From positions 1-42,107 of the forward strand of contig JAIQFI010000008.1 in NCBI GenBank assembly GCA_020073345.1: DNA of 42,107 bases. Reading direction: 5' to 3'. The notes under the pieces were generated by a model. The model ran no database searches and had not been told where the DNA came from. It saw only the letters and a list, made by a program, of their open reading frames with translations. Of this stretch, positions 15,976-24,483 are shown piece by piece (position 1 is the first letter of the stretch; each line of letters starts with the position of its first letter). This stretch comes from Terriglobia bacterium. Its GTDB lineage: Bacteria; Acidobacteriota; Terriglobia; Bryobacterales; Bryobacteraceae. A program made the translations under genes and the position numbers.

Positions 15976-16815
15976 ATGTCATATTCGTTTCAGACAAACG
16001 TGACCTCTTTGGTAGCCCAGCAGAATCTTCGGGTGAACAGCGACTTTCAAAGCCGAACCATCACTCGCTTGACCTCCGGTTATCGAATTAATTCTTCGGC
16101 GGATGACGCCGCGGGCCTGGCAGTTGCCAATAAGTTCCGCAGCGACGTGGCCGAGTTGCAACAGGGCGTTCGGAACGCCAACGACGGTGTCAGCATTCTC
16201 CAGATCGTCGATGGCGGCCTCAACAACGTTTCGAACATTCTGGACCGGCTCAAGACGCTGGCCACGGAATCGGCCTCGGATACGTTCAGCGGCGACCGCG
16301 CCACTCTGGATACCGAGTTTCAGGGCTTACTGGCTGAAATCGACCGCCAGGCAGCCAACATCGGGTTGGCCAGCGGCGGCGGCACGGGCGGCCGGTTCAA
16401 CGTGAGCCTGGATGTGTACATCGGCGGCGGCGACACGCAGGCGCACGCCAAGGTGACCATCGACCTGAGCGGCGCTGGGAATCAGGTGGATACCTCCGGT
16501 CTGGGAATCAGTACCGACGCGGTCGATACCAAGGCCCACGCGCTCACCGCTCTTACCGACATTACTACGGCCATCTCCAACCTCGGCTTGGTCCAGGGAG
16601 CTGTCGGAACCGGGGAAAACGAGCTAAACTACGCCGTCCAATTGGCGCAATCGCAGATTTCCAGCTTCTCTGCGGCGCAGTCGTCGATTCGCGACGCGGA
16701 CGTCGCTACCGAAGCGGCCAACTTGACCAAGGCGCAGATCCTGGAGCAATCCTCCGTGGCCGCCCTGGCACAGGCCAACGCCGCGCCGCAAGCGCTGTTG
16801 AAACTGCTCCAATAA
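15976..16815 (+). CDS. fliC: FliC, flagellin (compact)
   Basis: Filament protein. It has 279 residues from ATG 15976, which has AAAGGA 10 bp upstream; the frame is open further up to 15916, but the flagellin N-terminus is at 15976. The N-terminal D0/D1 domain includes NVTSLVAQQNLRVNSDFQSRTITRLTSGYRINSSADDAAGLAVANKFRSDV. The C-terminal D1/D0 has SSIRDADVATEAANLTKAQILEQSSVAALAQANAAPQALLKLL. The central part is short and Gly-rich (GLASGGGTGG, then VYIGGGD), so the D2/D3 surface domains are almost absent. No cysteine was seen. A strong terminator follows. The export chaperone gene fliS is 13.6 kb away. Confidence 0.96.
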   Translation: MSYSFQTNVTSLVAQQNLRVNSDFQSRTITRLTSGYRINSSADDAAGLAVANKFRSDVAELQQGVRNANDGVSILQIVDGGLNNVSNILDRLKTLATESASDTFSGDRATLDTEFQGLLAEIDRQAANIGLASGGGTGGRFNVSLDVYIGGGDTQAHAKVTIDLSGAGNQVDTSGLGISTDAVDTKAHALTALTDITTAISNLGLVQGAVGTGENELNYAVQLAQSQISSFSAAQSSIRDADVATEAANLTKAQILEQSSVAALAQANAAPQALLKLLQ

Positions 16816-16843
16816 AGCGGTTAGTCCTAATGCTCTGAACAAT

Positions 16844-16884
16844 CTGGGCCGATTCTCTACCGAGAACGGCCCAGTTTTGTATTT
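16844..16884 (+). terminator. Rho-independent terminator after fliC
   Basis: CTGGGCCG (16844-16851) pairs with CGGCCCAG (16867-16874), extended by TTCTC/GAGAA around a TACC loop with one bulged A, followed by TTTTGTATTT. The stem is long and GC-rich with a U-tract, placed 29 bp after the fliC stop. Confidence 0.88.
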
Positions 16885-16944
16885 AAGGGCACGAAGCGTC
16901 CGCAGCGCTCCGTTTTGCGCGGAAGAAGCGGAAGAAGAAGATAG

Positions 16945-18282
16945 ATGAGCGACAACTCCACGATTTTCACGGGCAGTAGCCGATACTCCAGCGACCTGCA
17001 GCAGGTGCTCAATCGCTCCATCGCGATCGCCTCCCTGCCGCTGGACCAGCTAAACAATCAGCTAACCACTTTGCAGAATCGCTCCGCGGCTTTAGATGCC
17101 CTGGACGGGAAGTTCACCGCGCTTCTGACGGCTTTGCAAGGGGTTTCCTCCGCGACAGTCTCCAGCTCCGCTCAAGTGTCCGACACCAGCGTGCTTTCCG
17201 CCTTGAGCGATTCCACGGCTATGCCGGGCACCTACGCCATTCACGTGGTGAGCCCCGGGGCGCCTACAAGTGCGCTCAGCAACAGCAGCCTGCCGGCGGT
17301 TCAGGATCCTTCCACACAATCAATCTCGGCGGCCGGTTCGTTCACTCTGACGGTGGCGGGCACTCCTGTCACGATTACTCCATCCAGCAATACCCTCAGC
17401 GCTCTGGCGGAAGCCATCAACTCGTCCGGCGCGAATGTCACGGCGACCATCATCAACTTGGGCTCGCCCTCTGCGCCGGATTACAAACTATCGCTGCAGA
17501 GCACCAAGCTAGGCAACATCGCCATTCAGCTCAATGACGGGTCCCAGGATCTGCTCAGCACTCTGTCGACCGGATCGCAAGCCCAATACCAGGTCAATGG
17601 GCAGCCCGCCACCCCCATTTCCTCGGACTCCAGCACGGTGACGATCGCCCCCGGCCTGACCGCGGATCTGCTCGCGGCCGGCGATGCGGACGTGGTGGTC
17701 ACGCGCAGCGGCTCCGCTCAATCGAACGCCCTATCCTCGTTTGTGGGCGCCTACAACGCGGCTATGGACCAACTCAGCCAGAACCGTGGCCAAGGCGGAG
17801 GTCCCCTTACGGGAGATCCGCTCATCAACACCCTTTCGCAATCGCTCCGGGATCTGACTGGATTCACCGGCGGCGCCGGCTCGGTTCAGAATCTGACCGA
17901 TCTGGGTCTCACCTTCGATAAAACCGGGCATCTGTCCTTCGACCAAACCGTGTTCGACAATGTCCTGGCGGCTCATCCCAGCGATGTTAGAGCCTTCCTC
18001 GGTTCGCCCTCCACCGGCGGGTTCTTGAAGGCTGCGACCGACACCCTCAACACTCTGGAAGACCCCAGTACCGGCACCATCGAAACCACACGGGCTAGCG
18101 CACAGACGGCGATCACCAACCAGAACCAGAAGATCGCCGACGAGCAGGATCGCATCGACATTCTTCAAAACAACCTGATCGCCCGCATGTCCGCCGCGGA
18201 CGCGCTGATCGCTTCCCTGGAGCAGCAAGTCAACTACTTCACCAGCCTTTTTGCGAGCATGAATGGAACCAAAACTAACTGA
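16945..18282 (+). CDS. fliD: FliD, filament cap protein
   Basis: Cap protein at the filament tip that promotes flagellin folding. It has 445 residues. The N-terminal helix region has SSRYSSDLQQVLNRSIAIASLPLDQLNNQLTTLQNRSAALDALDGKF. Hydrophobic beta segments fill the middle. The C-terminal helical region has NQKIADEQDRIDILQNNLIARMSAADALIASLEQQVNYFTSLFASM. ATG 16945 follows a purine-rich GAAGAAGAAG tract. The end overlaps the fliT-like gene by 20 bp. No promoter was found between the fliC terminator and fliD. Confidence 0.94.
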   Translation: MSDNSTIFTGSSRYSSDLQQVLNRSIAIASLPLDQLNNQLTTLQNRSAALDALDGKFTALLTALQGVSSATVSSSAQVSDTSVLSALSDSTAMPGTYAIHVVSPGAPTSALSNSSLPAVQDPSTQSISAAGSFTLTVAGTPVTITPSSNTLSALAEAINSSGANVTATIINLGSPSAPDYKLSLQSTKLGNIAIQLNDGSQDLLSTLSTGSQAQYQVNGQPATPISSDSSTVTIAPGLTADLLAAGDADVVVTRSGSAQSNALSSFVGAYNAAMDQLSQNRGQGGGPLTGDPLINTLSQSLRDLTGFTGGAGSVQNLTDLGLTFDKTGHLSFDQTVFDNVLAAHPSDVRAFLGSPSTGGFLKAATDTLNTLEDPSTGTIETTRASAQTAITNQNQKIADEQDRIDILQNNLIARMSAADALIASLEQQVNYFTSLFASMNGTKTN

Positions 18283-18556
18283 TCGCCTCCACGCCGCGAT
18301 TCAGACCGGCGCGTGGAGCACAGCGCAGGAGCTGCTCGCGTCGTTTCGTGTGGAAGTGGAAGCCGCCTGGCGAGCCGCCGCCACCGAGCAGGAACGCCGT
18401 GAGATTGCCGAGAACGTGACCGGCTTCTTGCAGTGGGCGCGTGCGATGACCATAACCAGCCGCGAGCATGCGCGCGGGAATCTGAACCGTCTGAACCGCC
18501 GGCTGGCGTACGCCGGGCCGCATCCTTCCAATCCCCATCGGGGCCTGGACGCGTAA
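18263..18556 (+). CDS. fliT: FliT-like small protein after fliD
   Basis: 97-residue, mostly helical, soluble protein that starts inside the 3' end of fliD (20-bp overlap). FliT is a FliD chaperone of similar size normally encoded right after fliD, but sequence conservation is too low for me to assign it from motifs. The visible segments are TDRLHAAIQTGAWSTAQELLASFRVEVEAAW and EQERREIAENVTGFLQWARAMTI. The assignment rests on position, size and helical character. Confidence 0.6.
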   Translation: MEPKLTDRLHAAIQTGAWSTAQELLASFRVEVEAAWRAAATEQERREIAENVTGFLQWARAMTITSREHARGNLNRLNRRLAYAGPHPSNPHRGLDA

Positions 18557-18562
18557 CCAAAG

Positions 18563-18578
18563 CGTCAGGGATCTGACG
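18563..18578 (+). promoter_or_regulatory. Dyad upstream of the flgB sigma-54 promoter (candidate enhancer site)
   Basis: CGTCA-GGGATC-TGACG is a 16-bp inverted repeat centred near 18570.5, about 96 bp before the predicted transcription start at 18667. That is the usual distance for a sigma-54 activator site. A wider AGCGTC (18561-18566) / GACGCT (18595-18600) pair surrounds it. Confidence 0.4.
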
Positions 18579-18640
18579 GGATCGTCTGATTTGCGACGCT
18601 CCGCCTAAATCATTCCGCTTGGAATCAATGGCTTACACCT

Positions 18641-18656
18641 TGGCACGGGAACTGCT
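18641..18656 (+). promoter_or_regulatory. Sigma-54 promoter for the flgB-fliJ operon
   Basis: TGGCACGGGAACTGCT: the -24 TGGCACG and -12 CTGCT boxes have the required 10 bp between GG (18642-18643) and GC (18654-18655). Consensus is TGGCACG-N4-TTGCW, one mismatch. Predicted +1 is 18667, only 4 nt before the flgB GTG. The window encodes a matching activator at 2620. Confidence 0.75.
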
Positions 18657-18670
18657 TTAGGGCAGGCATC

Positions 18671-19030
18671 GTGTTTGAAGCTGTCGCCGGAAATCTCGAA
18701 CGGTATATGAATCTGCTGAGCACCCGGCAGAAGCTGGTAGCGTCCAACATCGCCAATGCCGACACGCCCGGATACCACACGCAAGACATCGATTTCCGCG
18801 CCGAGTTCGCCCAGCAAATGCAGGCGCAGGATTGCGGGGGCTCCCAAACGACCGGCCCTCAAACCATCGAACCGGATGGCCTGCCGGTGAAAGCCGACGG
18901 CAACAACGTCAGCCTGGACCGCGAGTCTCGCATGCTGGCCGAGAACGCGATGCGCTTCCAGGTGGCAGCCAGCCTGGCCCAATCCGAGCTGCACTCCATA
19001 AAAAGCGCCATGGAAGGTACCAACGCATGA
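18671..19030 (+). CDS. flgB: FlgB, proximal rod protein
   Basis: Proximal rod protein. It has 119 residues starting MFEAVAGNLERYMNLLSTRQKLVASNIANADTPGY, the standard FlgB N-terminus with the axial-protein NIANxxTPGY motif. The C-terminal axial helix is RMLAENAMRFQVAASLAQSELHSIKSAM. The GTG start at 18671 fixes the expected N-terminus. AGGGCAGG (18659-18666) would be a good ribosome-binding site, but it lies upstream of the start predicted from the sigma-54 promoter. Its stop overlaps flgC by four bases (ATGA). It heads flgB-flgC-fliE-fliF-fliG-fliH-fliI-fliJ. Confidence 0.95.
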   Translation: MFEAVAGNLERYMNLLSTRQKLVASNIANADTPGYHTQDIDFRAEFAQQMQAQDCGGSQTTGPQTIEPDGLPVKADGNNVSLDRESRMLAENAMRFQVAASLAQSELHSIKSAMEGTNA

Positions 19031-19464
19031 GCCTTTTCTCAGCCCTCTCTGTAAGCGCCTCGGGCATGTCCGCCCAGCGGGCGCGCACCGAACTGCTGGT
19101 GGAAAACCTCGCCAACGCCGACACTACACGGACTCCGGAAGGCGGTCCGTATCGCCGCAAGGATGCCGTGTTCGCATCGGATCCCGCGGTGGGCCAGTTT
19201 TCGGCGCTATTTGAATCCCAGGTCAATCCGTCCAGTTCAGGCGTGCGCGTGGCTCAGGTGGTCACCGATCAGCGCGATCCGGAAATGCGCTATATGCCCG
19301 GTCATCCGGACGCGAACAAGGACGGCTACGTGGCGTATCCCCGCATGAATCCGGCCGAGGACATGGTGGATCTTCTGAGCGCCTCGCGTGGATATCAGGC
19401 CAACGTGGCCGCCATCAGCGCGGTGAAAGACATGATCCAGCATTCGCTTGATTTGTTCAAATAG
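19027..19464 (+). CDS. flgC: FlgC, proximal rod protein
   Basis: Proximal rod protein of 145 residues. It begins SLFSALSVSASGMSAQRARTELLVENLANADTTRTPEGGPYRRK, the FlgC N-terminus. The middle carries the family GVRV..VV.D.RDPEMRYMPGHPDANKDGYVAYP segment, and the C-terminus the DLLSASRGYQANVAAISAVKDMIQHSLDL axial helix. ATG 19027 overlaps the flgB stop. The longer frame open from 18832 only shadows flgB. Confidence 0.96.
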   Translation: MSLFSALSVSASGMSAQRARTELLVENLANADTTRTPEGGPYRRKDAVFASDPAVGQFSALFESQVNPSSSGVRVAQVVTDQRDPEMRYMPGHPDANKDGYVAYPRMNPAEDMVDLLSASRGYQANVAAISAVKDMIQHSLDLFK

Positions 19465-19488
19465 AGAACTTCCCGATAAACGATCGCT

Positions 19489-19794
19489 ATGAACATTTCC
19501 GCCATCCAGCCGTCCAGCATCCGGCCCATTGGAACGCCGATAGAAATCGGCGGTCCGGCTCGCCCGTCCGGGAGCAGCGAATTCGGCAACATCCTGCAAG
19601 GAGCGATCGACCAGGTGGAAGGCGCCAGCAGCAACGCCAAGCAGAGCGTTCAGAATTTTCTGTCGGGCGATGGCGAAGACCTGCATACCACGGTGCTCGC
19701 CGTGCAGCGTGCCAGTCTCGAATTCGACATGCTGATGCAGGTGCGCAATAAAGTTGTTTCCGCTTACCTGGAAGTCATGCGCATGCAGATGTAG
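19489..19794 (+). CDS. fliE: FliE, MS-ring/rod junction protein
   Basis: Export-gate-proximal protein joining the MS ring to the rod. It has 101 residues. The conserved C-terminal half reads DGEDLHTTVLAVQRASLEFDMLMQVRNKVVSAYLEVMRMQM, which ends as FliE proteins normally do. The first ~30 residues are Pro/Ser-rich and variable. It follows flgC by 24 bp and precedes fliF by 27 bp. Confidence 0.94.
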   Translation: MNISAIQPSSIRPIGTPIEIGGPARPSGSSEFGNILQGAIDQVEGASSNAKQSVQNFLSGDGEDLHTTVLAVQRASLEFDMLMQVRNKVVSAYLEVMRMQM

Positions 19795-19821
19795 CAGCGC
19801 GTTGACGGACCTATTACTCCC

Positions 19822-21492
19822 ATGGACCAAGTCAAACGAATCGTAGGAACCCTCTCAGGCCGTCAGTTGACGACCATCCTCCTGGTGGCCGCGCTGGTAG
19901 CGGGAGGAATATACGGGCTGACCCAGTGGCAGCGCGAAGCTGGATTCCGCCCGCTATACACCACCGCCCTGGCGCCGGAAGATGCCGCTCTCGTGGTGCA
20001 ACACCTGAAGGAAAGCAGTGTTCCCTATCGTCTGTCGGCGAACGGCACGATTGTTTCCGTTCCCGAAGAAAGAGTCGCCGAGCTGCGTCTGGATATGGCG
20101 GCCGCCGGCCTGCCCAAAAGCGGGCGGATCGGCTTCGAGATCTTCGACAAGACTAATCTCGGCATGACCGATTTCGCCGAGCACGTGAATTACCGCCGCG
20201 CGCTGGAGGGCGAGCTGGAACGCTCGGTCATGGCGCTGACCGAAGTCGAGCAGGCCCGGGTTCACATTTCGTTTCCCCAGGAATCGGTGTTTCAGGAAGC
20301 CCGCCAACCCGCCAAAGCCAGTGTGCTGGTGCGTCTCCGCGGCGGATCGCAACTGCCCGAGACCGCCATCCCGGCCATCACGCACCTGATCTCGAGCGCA
20401 GTGGAAGGCCTGGCTCCAGACGCCGTTTCGGTGCTGGATATGCGCGGCAATCTTCTGAATCGCGCCAAGCAGGTGAGTGCTGATTCCGGTTCTAGTTCGG
20501 GAACATCCGAGGCAGCGCTGGAGTACCGGCACAGCGTGGAACAGGATCTAACCGCCAAGCTGGATGCCACGCTCGAGCCTCTGGTGGGCGCGGGCAGATT
20601 CCGCGCCGCGGTCTCCGCCGACACCGACCTCACCAGCGGCGAGCAAAGCGAGGAACACTTCGATCCGACCCAGTCCGTCATGGTGAATTCCCAAAAGACG
20701 GAAGATGTTTCGTCGCCGGCGCGCACCGCCGGCGGAATTCCAGGAACAGCTTCGAATCTCCCGGATCCCGCGCCTGCCCCCGTGACCGTGGGGGGCGGCT
20801 CTTCCCGCAAGACGGAAAGCGTCAATTACCAATCCAGCCGGACGGTGAAACGCACCGTGCTTCCGCAGGGCGGCATCAAGCGGCTTTCGGTCTCCGTCTT
20901 GATCGACCAGGAAGTGCATTTCGAAGGCTCGGGCGCGCAGGCCAAGCGGGTTCTGACCGCCCCGCCACCGGAACGCATCAAAGTGATACACGATCTGGCC
21001 GCCGCCGCCGTAGGATTGAACACCGAGCGCGGCGACCAGTTGATCGTGGAAAGCCTCCCGTTTGAATCGACCGTCAACCTGGAGCCGCCGGGACCAGCGC
21101 CCGCGGCGCCTGCCCCGCCGCTCACGCCCCTCGAGCAGCTCAAAAAGAATCCGAAAATGCTCTACGGGGCGGCCGGCGGCGCGGCTGTGCTTCTCGCTGG
21201 CCTGTTCTTCCTGGTGTTCAAGATGATCAAGAAGTCACCGCCTCCGCCGGCGCAGGTGCGCCAGCCAGAATCTCTGCCTCAGGCGGGCGCCGAGCCGGCA
21301 GCCGCGCCAAGAGTAGCGGGGGCCGACAGCTGGGCGCCTTCGGCACTCTCCTCGATGGGCGCATCGCCGCTGCCCGCGCTGGCTCCGGCCCGGATCGAAG
21401 TGCTGACCAATCAGATTCGCGAGACCGCGCAGAAAGACGGAGAAGTCTGCGCCGGCGTGTTGCGCGGATGGCTCCGCGAGGAGCAAGCCTGA
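19822..21492 (+). CDS. fliF: FliF, MS-ring protein
   Basis: Inner-membrane MS-ring protein, the base on which the motor is built. It has 556 residues. Membrane helix 1 is near the N-terminus (LTTILLVAALVAGGIYGL, ~17-35). The periplasmic ring-building domains have the motif LRLDMAAAGLPKSGRIGFEIFDKTNLGMTDFAEHVNYRRALEGELERSV. Membrane helix 2 is MLYGAAGGAAVLLAGLFFLVFKMI (~445-470), followed by a cytoplasmic tail that binds FliG. It is followed by fliG after 3 bp. Confidence 0.96.
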   Translation: MDQVKRIVGTLSGRQLTTILLVAALVAGGIYGLTQWQREAGFRPLYTTALAPEDAALVVQHLKESSVPYRLSANGTIVSVPEERVAELRLDMAAAGLPKSGRIGFEIFDKTNLGMTDFAEHVNYRRALEGELERSVMALTEVEQARVHISFPQESVFQEARQPAKASVLVRLRGGSQLPETAIPAITHLISSAVEGLAPDAVSVLDMRGNLLNRAKQVSADSGSSSGTSEAALEYRHSVEQDLTAKLDATLEPLVGAGRFRAAVSADTDLTSGEQSEEHFDPTQSVMVNSQKTEDVSSPARTAGGIPGTASNLPDPAPAPVTVGGGSSRKTESVNYQSSRTVKRTVLPQGGIKRLSVSVLIDQEVHFEGSGAQAKRVLTAPPPERIKVIHDLAAAAVGLNTERGDQLIVESLPFESTVNLEPPGPAPAAPAPPLTPLEQLKKNPKMLYGAAGGAAVLLAGLFFLVFKMIKKSPPPPAQVRQPESLPQAGAEPAAAPRVAGADSWAPSALSSMGASPLPALAPARIEVLTNQIRETAQKDGEVCAGVLRGWLREEQA

Positions 21493-21495
21493 TCC

Positions 21496-22518
21496 ATGGC
21501 TGCTCCCGCACACGCTCCGGTTCTTTCCGGCATTCAGAAAGCCGCGATACTGTTGATCTCCGTCGGCGATCAGACTTCCGCGGAGTTGCTCAAACGCCTG
21601 GGCGACGACGAAGTCCAGGCGGTCACGGCCGCCATCGCCAGTCTGCCGGCCATTTCCCGGGAACAGGCGGAGGCGGTACTGGAGGAATTCCGTTCCGCTA
21701 CTTCGCACTCCGGACAGGGACACGGCGGCGTGGATTTCGCCCGGCGCATTCTGACTTCCGCATTCGGGGCCGAAGGCAGTAAGAAACATGTGGAACGGTT
21801 ACCCAAAGCAGCGGGCCGCAGCTCCGACGCCGGCCAGCGCTTGCAACGGCTCGATCCGCAACTGCTCGCCCGGTTCGTCGAAAGCGAGCATCCGCAGACC
21901 ATAGCGCTGGTTCTGGCGCACTTGAGCGCGGGCCAATCAGCCGCCGTGCTTCGTTCGATGCCGGCCGAACTGCGGGCGGACGTCACCATCCGGCTCGCGA
22001 GCCTGGACCAGATTTCGCCGGTGGTGATGAACAAAATCTCCGCCGTCATTTCGCGCAAACTGCAGACAGTGGGCGAGGTCAAGCGCGAATCCTCCGGCGG
22101 CTTGCGCGCCGTAGCCGAGATTTTCAACCAACTCGATGGTGATATGTCCAACGAAATTCTGGCGCAAGTAGGCGAGCGCGACGCCGGACTGGTGGAATCC
22201 ATCCGCCAGAAGATGTTCGTGTTCGACGATCTGATGATGATCGACGCCAATGGCATCAAGGAACTGCTGGGCCGCGCCGACCGCCGCCAGCTCACCGTCG
22301 CCCTCAAGGGCAGCAGCGACGAGCTGCGCAAACACCTGCTGCAGGGCATGTCCCAGCGCGGCGCCTCCATGCTTCTGGAAGACATGGAAGCCCTGGGTCC
22401 CGTGAAGATCCGGGAGGTCGAAGACGCGCAACAAATGATGATCGCCCTGCTTCGCCAGCTCGAGATGGAAGGCGTCGTGAGCCTGAAGGGGGGCGGCGAT
22501 GAGCAATACATCGTCTAA
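21496..22518 (+). CDS. fliG: FliG, motor switch protein
   Basis: C-ring switch and torque protein attached to FliF. It has 340 residues with N-, middle and C-terminal armadillo-type domains. Visible motifs include GIQKAAILLISVGDQTSAELLKRLGDDEVQAV, then SEHPQTIALVLAHL, and the C-terminal torque region MFVFDDLMMIDANGIKELLGRADRRQLTVALKGSSDELRKHLLQGMSQRGASMLLEDMEALGPVK. The charged torque residues are retained. The 3' end overlaps the fliH start by 20 bp. Confidence 0.97.
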   Translation: MAAPAHAPVLSGIQKAAILLISVGDQTSAELLKRLGDDEVQAVTAAIASLPAISREQAEAVLEEFRSATSHSGQGHGGVDFARRILTSAFGAEGSKKHVERLPKAAGRSSDAGQRLQRLDPQLLARFVESEHPQTIALVLAHLSAGQSAAVLRSMPAELRADVTIRLASLDQISPVVMNKISAVISRKLQTVGEVKRESSGGLRAVAEIFNQLDGDMSNEILAQVGERDAGLVESIRQKMFVFDDLMMIDANGIKELLGRADRRQLTVALKGSSDELRKHLLQGMSQRGASMLLEDMEALGPVKIREVEDAQQMMIALLRQLEMEGVVSLKGGGDEQYIV

Positions 22519-23143
22519 GATCCTTCGGGATGGCGACTCTTCTACTGTGACGCCGATGGCGTGGCGCACCACCAGCACGCCGCCTCCTCCTCAACCGCGG
22601 CCTGCCCAGGCTCGGGCCGTGGATGCGGGCGCCGCACCAGATTCGCGGCAGGACGAAGCCCAAAAAGAATCCTATCAGCGCGGATTTTCCGAGGGCCGCA
22701 CCATCGGCCACGATCAGGCCGCCGCGGAACTCCAGCCGGTGATGGACCGGCTTTCGCGCTCGCTGGCCGACCTTGCTTCCGTCCGGTCCCGCGTGCGCAA
22801 AACGGCCGAATCGGATCTGCTGAAGCTGGCCATCGCGATCGCGCGCCGCGTGCTTCATCGCGAGCTGACGCTCGACCCTGGTTCCATCGAAGGGCTCATT
22901 CGGGTGGCTCTGGAGAAGCTGGAATCGCGAGAATTGTGCCGCGTGCGCGTGCATCCCGACCAGGAGCCCGTGATCCGGACGTTGCTGGCCCGGTTCTCCG
23001 CGGCGCCCGTGGAATTAATCCCCGATCCCGCGCTGCAGTGCGGGGACGTTCTGTTCGAGACGGCGCATGGCACTCTGGACGGCTCGATCGAAGCCCAGCT
23101 TCAGGAAATCGAACGCGGTTTTGCCGACAGGTTGCGCCGGTGA
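22499..23143 (+). CDS. fliH: FliH, flagellar export ATPase regulator
   Basis: Stator of the export ATPase that binds FliI. It has 214 residues: a Pro-rich N-terminal ~45 residues, then a helical segment (QKESYQRGFSEGRTIGHDQAAAELQPVMDRL) and a globular C-terminal domain with LLKLAIAIARRVLHRELTLDPGSIEGLIRVALEKL and RVRVHPDQEPVIRTLL. ATG 22499 lies inside the end of fliG. The stop overlaps the fliI GTG. Confidence 0.92.
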   Translation: MSNTSSKILRDGDSSTVTPMAWRTTSTPPPPQPRPAQARAVDAGAAPDSRQDEAQKESYQRGFSEGRTIGHDQAAAELQPVMDRLSRSLADLASVRSRVRKTAESDLLKLAIAIARRVLHRELTLDPGSIEGLIRVALEKLESRELCRVRVHPDQEPVIRTLLARFSAAPVELIPDPALQCGDVLFETAHGTLDGSIEAQLQEIERGFADRLRR

Positions 23144-24483
23144 ATTTTATGCGTGCCGAAGTTCCCGATCAAGACGTCCTGGCGCCGTACCTGGAAGATC
23201 TGGAGCAGCTCGATCTGCTGCCGTGGTGCGGCAAAGTCACCGCCACCGTAGGCCTGCTGATCGAATCGCAAGGGCCGGCCGTGGCCATCGGCGACTTTTG
23301 CGAAGTGTTCACGACGAAAGGGCACAGCATCCGCACGCAGGTGATCGGATTCCGCAACGGGCGAGTGCTGTCGATGCCCCTGGAAGAACCCGAGGGTTTG
23401 CAGCTAGGCAGCCGCGTGATCGCGCGCGTACAGGACGCCCGGCTGGCGGTTGGACCGGGCCTGCTGGGCCGTGTGCTGGACGGATTCGGACAACCCATGG
23501 ACGGCGGTCCTCCCGTGGAAGCCGCGAATTCGTACCCGCTCTATGCCCCGCCCCCGAACCCGCTCAAGCGGAAGCATATTACCGAACGCCTGGTCACCGG
23601 CATCCGCTCCATTGACAGTCTCCTGACGTGCGGGAAAGGCCAAAGAATCGGCCTGTTCGGCGGCAGCGGCGTCGGCAAGAGCACGCTGCTGGGCGCCATG
23701 TCGAGAAAGAATTCGGCCCAGGTCAGTGTGATCGCACTGATCGGCGAGCGTAACCGCGAGGTCAAGGCGTTTCTGGATCAGGAACTGGGCCCCGAGGGCA
23801 TGCAACGTTCGGTGGTGATTGCCGCGACCTCCGACCGTCCCGCGCCGCTCCGAATCCGCGCGGCATTCGTGGCGCTAGCTGCCGCCGAATACTTTCGCGA
23901 CCAGGGCCTGGACGTGCTGCTGGTGATGGATTCGGTGACACGCCTAGCCATGGCGCAGCGCGAAATCGGATTGGCCGCCGGAGAGCCGCCCAGTCAGAAA
24001 GGCTATCCGCCTTCGGTGTTTACGCTCCTGCCCAAAATCTTCGAGCGCGCCGGGAACTTCGAGTCCGGCTCGATCACCGGCTTCTTCACCGTCCTGGTGG
24101 AAGGCGACGACTTCAACGAACCCATTTGCGACGCCTCTCGCGGCATTCTGGATGGCCACTTGATTCTTTCCCGCGATCTGGCCGCGATGGGGCATTACCC
24201 GGCCATCGATGTACTGAGCTCCGTCAGCCGCCTGGCCAGCAAAGTCGCGAGCCCCGAGGAAACCGCGGCCGCGCAGAAGATTCGCGAGGCCCTGGCGATC
24301 TATCAGCAATCCGCGGATTTGATCCAGCTCGGAGCGCACGTGCAGGGCACGAATCCGAAGCTGGATCAGAGCATTCGCCTGCGCCCGCAGGTTCTCGACT
24401 TCCTCAAGCAGTCCCCGGATACGCACACATCCCAGCAGGAGACCACGAGTAGGCTGTTCGCCCTGGCCAAGGAACTGGCATGA
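23140..24483 (+). CDS. fliI: FliI, flagellar export ATPase
   Basis: F1-like ATPase that energises type III export. It has 447 residues from GTG 23140, which overlaps the fliH stop (GTGA); an ATG at 23149 is the alternative. The frame is open upstream to 22561, but that part is only the shadow of fliH. P-loop GGSGVGKST is at ~174-182. Other motifs are VIALIGERNREVKAFLDQ, LLVMDSVTRLAMAQREIGLAAGEPP and the C-terminal helical region. Its product works with FliH and FliJ from the same operon. Confidence 0.96.
   Translation: MNFMRAEVPDQDVLAPYLEDLEQLDLLPWCGKVTATVGLLIESQGPAVAIGDFCEVFTTKGHSIRTQVIGFRNGRVLSMPLEEPEGLQLGSRVIARVQDARLAVGPGLLGRVLDGFGQPMDGGPPVEAANSYPLYAPPPNPLKRKHITERLVTGIRSIDSLLTCGKGQRIGLFGGSGVGKSTLLGAMSRKNSAQVSVIALIGERNREVKAFLDQELGPEGMQRSVVIAATSDRPAPLRIRAAFVALAAAEYFRDQGLDVLLVMDSVTRLAMAQREIGLAAGEPPSQKGYPPSVFTLLPKIFERAGNFESGSITGFFTVLVEGDDFNEPICDASRGILDGHLILSRDLAAMGHYPAIDVLSSVSRLASKVASPEETAAAQKIREALAIYQQSADLIQLGAHVQGTNPKLDQSIRLRPQVLDFLKQSPDTHTSQQETTSRLFALAKELA

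Noticed and set aside
22561-23139. Upstream extension of the fliI frame
   Set aside because: It overlaps fliH entirely, and the encoded sequence is Arg/Pro-rich without FliI similarity.
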